The translations under genes were made by a program, and so were the position numbers. From the NCBI RefSeq assembly GCF_000613405.1, contig NZ_BAIX01000022.1:1-38739 (forward strand): DNA of 38,739 nucleotides, read 5' to 3'. The stretch is from Hoylesella enoeca JCM 12259 (GTDB lineage: Bacteria; Bacteroidota; Bacteroidia; Bacteroidales; Bacteroidaceae). Of this stretch, positions 35,393 through 38,739 are shown one piece after another (the first letter of the stretch is position 1; each line of letters starts with the position of its first letter). Under the pieces are notes generated by a model. It saw only the letters and a list, made by a program, of their open reading frames with translations, was not told where the DNA came from and made no database searches.

Positions 35393-35400
35393 TAATTTTG
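35393..35400 (+). promoter_or_regulatory. Probable -7 box for ddh operon
   Basis: TAATTTTG, 45 bases before the ddh start. Upstream at 35251 and 35268 is a direct repeat GTTTTTAAGTTT. Confidence 0.6.
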
Positions 35401-35445
35401 TTGCCGTAATCAGGTATTAATAAAATGCTGTAAAATCAGATTGAA

Positions 35446-36345
35446 ATGAAAAAGATTAGAGCAGTCGTCGTGGGTTACGGCAATATTGGGCGCTATGCCG
35501 TGCAGGCATTGGAAGCCGCTTCAGACTTTGAAATCGCCGGTGTCGTTCGACGTAATGGCGCTGAGAATAAACCGTCAGAGTTGGCCCAATATGAGGTTGT
35601 CAAAGACATCAAAGAACTGAAAGATGTAGATGTTGCCATCTTGGCGACTCCCACCCGGAGCTGTCCAGCGTATGCCAAAGAGATTCTTCCGCTGGGCATC
35701 AACACCGTAGACAGTTTCGATATTCATACAAGCATTCTCGATTATCGTGCTGAATTGGCACCCATTTGTAAGGAACACAATGCCGTTTCTGTGATTGCTG
35801 CAGGCTGGGATCCAGGTTCCGACTCGGTTGTTCGCACCTTGATGCAGAGTCTCGCACCCAAAGGACTCACTTATACCAACTTCGGTCCGGGGATGAGTAT
35901 GGGTCACTCGGTGTGCGCTCGTGGTAAAGCGGGTGTGCGCAATGCTCTTTCGATGACTATTCCTTTGGGTGAGGGAATCCATCGAAGAATGGTTTATGTG
36001 GAATTGGAAGATGGTGCCAAACTCGAAGAAGTAACCCGATCGATTAAAGAAGATCCGTATTTTGCCAACGATGAAACACATGTTTTCGCTGTACCTTCGG
36101 TCGATGAAGTGCGCGATATGGGGCATGGTGTGCACTTGATACGCAAAGGGGTGAGCGGAAAAACGCAGAATCAGCGTCTCGAATTTGATATGAGTATCAA
36201 CAATCCGGCATTGACGGGACAAGTGTTGGTCAATGTTGCCCGTGCATCCATGCGTCAACGTCCCGGCTGTTACACGATGGTGGAAATTCCTGTCATCGAT
36301 ATGTTGGCAGGCGAACGCGATGAGTTGATCGGCCATTTGGTATGA
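35446..36345 (+). CDS. ddh: meso-Diaminopimelate D-dehydrogenase
   Basis: The 299-residue NADP-dependent enzyme makes meso-DAP directly from tetrahydrodipicolinate and ammonia, for lysine and peptidoglycan. The N-terminus has the Rossmann loop VVVGYGNIGRYAVQAL. Family-specific stretches are AAGWDPGSDSV and FGPGMSMGHSVCARG, and the C-terminal part RQRPGCYTMVEIPVIDML is complete. Length is normal. It leads an operon with the FMN-binding protein (30 bp later), lolD and cvfB. Confidence 0.95.
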   Translation: MKKIRAVVVGYGNIGRYAVQALEAASDFEIAGVVRRNGAENKPSELAQYEVVKDIKELKDVDVAILATPTRSCPAYAKEILPLGINTVDSFDIHTSILDYRAELAPICKEHNAVSVIAAGWDPGSDSVVRTLMQSLAPKGLTYTNFGPGMSMGHSVCARGKAGVRNALSMTIPLGEGIHRRMVYVELEDGAKLEEVTRSIKEDPYFANDETHVFAVPSVDEVRDMGHGVHLIRKGVSGKTQNQRLEFDMSINNPALTGQVLVNVARASMRQRPGCYTMVEIPVIDMLAGERDELIGHLV

Positions 36346-36375
36346 GAAACGATATGAAAAATAAACAGAAAGAGG

Positions 36376-36774
36376 ATGAATAGATATTTTAAGATGTCGC
36401 TTCCGGCGTTGGCTGTTATTGCAGTTGTAATGTTTACCAGTGCAAAACAGGATGATGGCGTGATCACCAAACGTGAAGGAATGACTGTTGTCAATACAAC
36501 TTCGCTGAGTAAAAATGTCAAAGGATTTAAAGGTTCGACACCCGTTAAGATCTATATAAAGAAAGATAAGGTGGTGAAAGTGGAGGCTTTGCCTAACAAG
36601 GAGACACCGAATTTTTTTGAAAAAGCCAAAAGCGTGCTTGTGAATTGGGAAGGAAAGGCTGTCAAAAAGGTTGTTGTGCAAGATGTGGATGGTGTCAGCG
36701 GAGCTACATTTTCATCCAAAGCACTGATCAAGAACGTGCAACTGGGATTGCAATATTATAACGAGCACAAATAG
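36376..36774 (+). CDS. FMN-binding domain protein, exported
   Basis: The 132-residue protein has a hydrophobic N-terminus (about 8-22), probably a signal or anchor. The FMN-binding domain (RnfG/NqrC type) ends in [18 protein letters not shown]. The Thr in SGAT is where these proteins link FMN covalently. Partners are usually electron-transfer complexes such as Rnf or Nqr; none is near, so its role is unclear. The start is preceded by AGAGG. Confidence 0.85.
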   Translation: MNRYFKMSLPALAVIAVVMFTSAKQDDGVITKREGMTVVNTTSLSKNVKGFKGSTPVKIYIKKDKVVKVEALPNKETPNFFEKAKSVLVNWEGKAVKKVVVQDVDGVSGATFSSKALIKNVQLGLQYYNEHK

Positions 36775-36812
36775 TTTTCATATTACCCGCAAGAGGAATA
36801 ATTGTCTCTAAG

Positions 36813-37531
36813 ATGATCAATATTCAAGGAATCACCAAGAGTTTCGGCTCTTTGCAAGTGCTCAAAGGCATTGATCTGCATATCGATAAAGGTGAAGTGG
36901 TGAGCATTGTCGGCCCCAGTGGAGCAGGGAAGACCACACTTCTGCAAATCATTGGCACGCTCGATCGTCCTGACAGTGGTTCGATCGAGGTGGATGGAAT
37001 CAATATTCGAACGTTGAATGCTAAGAATCTGAGTGATTTCCGCAATCAACACATCGGCTTTGTGTTCCAATTTCATCAGTTGTTACCCGAGTTTTCGGCT
37101 TTGGAAAATGTGATGATTCCAGCCTTTATAAGCGGCAACGGCAAGCGCGAAGCAAAGAGCGAGCCAAAGATTTGCTGGCTTTTATGGGATTGGAAGATCG
37201 CATTCATCATAAACCCAATGAACTGTCGGGCGGCGAAAAACAGCGTGTGGCTGTGGCACGAGCTTTGATTAATAATCCCGCAGTTATTTTGGCGGATGAG
37301 CCAAGCGGTAGTCTTGACACGCAAAATAAGGCCGAACTCCATCAACTATTTTTCGATTTGCGTGATAAATTCGGTCAAACCTTTGTCATTGTGACGCATG
37401 ATGAAGGGCTTGCAGCTATCACTGATCGTACCATTCATTTGAAAGACGGAATGATTGTCGATGTCGATTCTCCTGCAAACATTTCGATTCAGGAAAGTGA
37501 AACGGCCGAGAGCACCCTTGAAACGGTGTAA
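36813..37531 (+). CDS. lolD: ABC transporter ATP-binding protein, LolD-like (frameshifted)
   Basis: The protein has a Walker [10 protein letters not shown], then [24 protein letters not shown] typical of the LolD/MacB group, the signature LSGGEKQR, and Walker [16 protein letters not shown] with the switch His (VTHD). LolD powers release of lipoproteins from the inner membrane for transport to the outer membrane. Near 37152-37158 the frame breaks after GKREAK and continues in the next frame with [15 protein letters not shown]. One missing base, probably an A, explains this; intact length is 239 residues. The permease (lolC/E) is not in the window. The C-terminal 20 residues are acidic. Confidence 0.87.
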
Positions 37532-37565
37532 CGTTGCACCGTCTTCAGCCCTTAATAAATAATTG

Positions 37566-38402
37566 ATGAAGCAGATTAAATTAGGTGAGTATAATCGACT
37601 TACCATTGTGAAAACCGTAGACTTCGGACTCTATCTCGATGGAGGCGACGAAGGAGAGATTCTTTTGCCAAGCCGATATGTGCCGAAAGATTATCAGATC
37701 GGTGAGGAATTGGATGTCTTTCTCTATCTCGACAGTGAGGAACGACTCGTTGCTACAACCGAAAAACCACTGGCCCAAGTGGGTGATTTCGCCTATTTAG
37801 AAGTGGCATGGGTCAATGAATACGGTGCTTTTTTGCATTGGGGACCGATGAAAGACCTTTTCTGTCCGTTTCGCGAACAGAAAATGAGAATGGAGATGGG
37901 CGAAAGTTACATCGTGTTTGTGCATATTGATGAGGAGAGTTATCGTATTGTGGCTTCTGCCAAGGTCGAACGCTATTTGCAAAAAGATGTTCCGCCCTAT
38001 GTTGCCGGCGATGAAGTGGATCTGTTGATATGGCAGAAGAGCGATTTAGGATTCAAAGTTATCATCGACAACCGGTATCAAGGATTGGTTTATGAGGATC
38101 AGGTTTTCAAGCGAATCCACACTGGCGACCGAATGAGAGGTTATATTTCGCGGGTGCGTGAGGATGGAAAACTCGACGTCACGCTCCAACCCACGGGCTA
38201 TGAGCAGGCTCGTGTGTTTTCCGATACGCTGCTGCAATACCTCAAAGACCATGGAGGCGTCTGTGATTTGGGAGACAAAAGCGATGCCGAAGCTATCAAA
38301 CGGCGTTTTCAAGTGAGTAAAAAGACATTTAAAAAAGCCGTTGGCGACTTATATAAACGGCATTTGATCACTATTACCGAACAAGGAATCAGATTGGTGT
38401 AA
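37566..38402 (+). CDS. cvfB: CvfB-like S1 RNA-binding protein
   Basis: The 278-residue protein resembles the CvfB/YitL family: repeated S1-like domains (first begins LGEYNRLTIVKTVDFGLYLDGGDEGEILLPSRYVP, second AYLEVAWVNEYGAFLHWGPMKDLFCPF), then a winged helix at the end (EAIKRRFQVSKKTFKKAVGDLYKRHLI). CvfB binds RNA and affects virulence gene expression in Staphylococcus. Here it probably has a general RNA role. It is last in the ddh operon, 34 bp after lolD. ATG 37566 is preferred over the TTG just before it. Confidence 0.9.
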   Translation: MKQIKLGEYNRLTIVKTVDFGLYLDGGDEGEILLPSRYVPKDYQIGEELDVFLYLDSEERLVATTEKPLAQVGDFAYLEVAWVNEYGAFLHWGPMKDLFCPFREQKMRMEMGESYIVFVHIDEESYRIVASAKVERYLQKDVPPYVAGDEVDLLIWQKSDLGFKVIIDNRYQGLVYEDQVFKRIHTGDRMRGYISRVREDGKLDVTLQPTGYEQARVFSDTLLQYLKDHGGVCDLGDKSDAEAIKRRFQVSKKTFKKAVGDLYKRHLITITEQGIRLV

Positions 38403-38438
38403 ATCGATTTGGATCATCCAACAAGAGCGAATCGCCTT

Positions 38439-38504
38439 GTAAGTAAGCATTAGTTGCACGGCGATATATGTTGTGTCGCATAGCCACCACCGTTAAAGCT
38501 CGTT
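38439..38504. repeat. 22-bp phased repeat array H (3 units)
   Basis: Units begin at 38439, 38461 and 38483. The first has TTAGTTGCACG, as in array A; the third has CACCGTTAAAG. The match is weaker than in the other arrays. From 38505 to 38599 I see no gene. Confidence 0.6.
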
Positions 38505-38599
38505 CGGGTCAGACGCTGAACGAAATCAGTCGCACCCATCTAATAAATAAAAAGGAAAGAAATTTTTATCTTTTATTTTGCTATTCCAAAAGATTGTTA

Positions 38600-38739
38600 T
38601 ATCTTTGCCCCCGATTCTTCACTTTCGCCTTAGCCCCCTAAGTTAGGGGGATGGGAGTCTGAACAAACGAGGGACCGATCAAAAAGATCAAACGAGAAGT
38701 ATGATTAAACAAGCAAATATAAACAGCGGCAATAAGGGC
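38600..38739 (+). promoter_or_regulatory. Promoter and conserved leader element, copy 2 (cut by window end)
   Basis: A -7 box TATCTTTG at 38600-38607 is followed by the same blocks as 13476-13570: CCGATTCTTC, CTTTCGCC, CCCCCTAAGTTAGGGGG at 38634-38650, GTCTGAACAAA, GATTAAACAA and CAAATATAAACA. An extra stretch of about 30 bases, with GATC around AAAAA, is inserted. The gene it controls lies beyond the window; by analogy it may be another small protein and fimbrillin-like gene. Confidence 0.8.

Noticed and set aside
35575..36681. 368-residue antisense frame over ddh and the FMN-binding gene
   Set aside because: It crosses two well supported genes and has no domain; a shadow frame.

Overview
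The window is a stretch of chromosome from a member of the Bacteroidota, order Bacteroidales, most likely a Prevotella-like organism. Three things point there. Genes are preceded by the Bacteroidota -7 box TAnnTTTG, often ending TTTGC. Several protein families are typical of the group: fimbrillin-like lipoprotein, PorT-type barrel, DUF2023 beside flavodoxin, HU-HIG-type DNA-binding protein and meso-DAP dehydrogenase. The aroQ/xerD divergent pair and the menI-F-D-B-C-E cluster also fit. Most genes are core metabolism. I see no insertion sequence, phage or CRISPR array.

Layout. 1-2310: tandem repeats, then gcvT and lplA (lipoate-dependent glycine cleavage). 2780-6831: secreted M16 peptidase, O-methyltransferase, aroQ. 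6970-12106: xerD, then a minus-strand operon slyD-aroC-(membrane protein)-(MORN/GH25 lysozyme). 12423-13311: flavodoxin and DUF2023. 13474-15627: a long structured leader, a small Gly/Glu-rich protein and a fimbrillin-like lipoprotein; the same leader begins again at 38600 and runs off the window. 15913-20173: HU-like protein, then LysM/PBP lipoprotein-like gene, PorT-like barrel and POT peptide transporter. 20486-24410: a divergent NAD-dependent DNA ligase, rhodanese, FeoB-associated Cys-rich protein, tRNA-Cys and a DMT exporter. 24603-30813: the menaquinone operon. 30795-38402: aroB, truA, ridA, a ROK regulator, a truncated TlpA-like protein, and the operon ddh - FMN-binding protein - lolD - cvfB.

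Functional links. aroQ, aroB and aroC supply chorismate, and menF-menD-menC-menE-menB-menI turn it into the menaquinone head group. gcvT and lplA belong to the same lipoyl-dependent pathway.

The most unusual feature is a set of intergenic arrays built on a strict 22-bp period. Seven of them share a degenerate unit with a near-palindromic core close to TTAACSGTTAA. An eighth, unrelated in sequence, carries GTCCTAGGAC every 22 bp. Two more arrays have 41-42-bp units with a hairpin and an A-rich linker. These periods are close to two and four turns of DNA. Separately, six genes carry a single-base frameshift relative to their families, which suggests either draft-sequence errors or recent decay.
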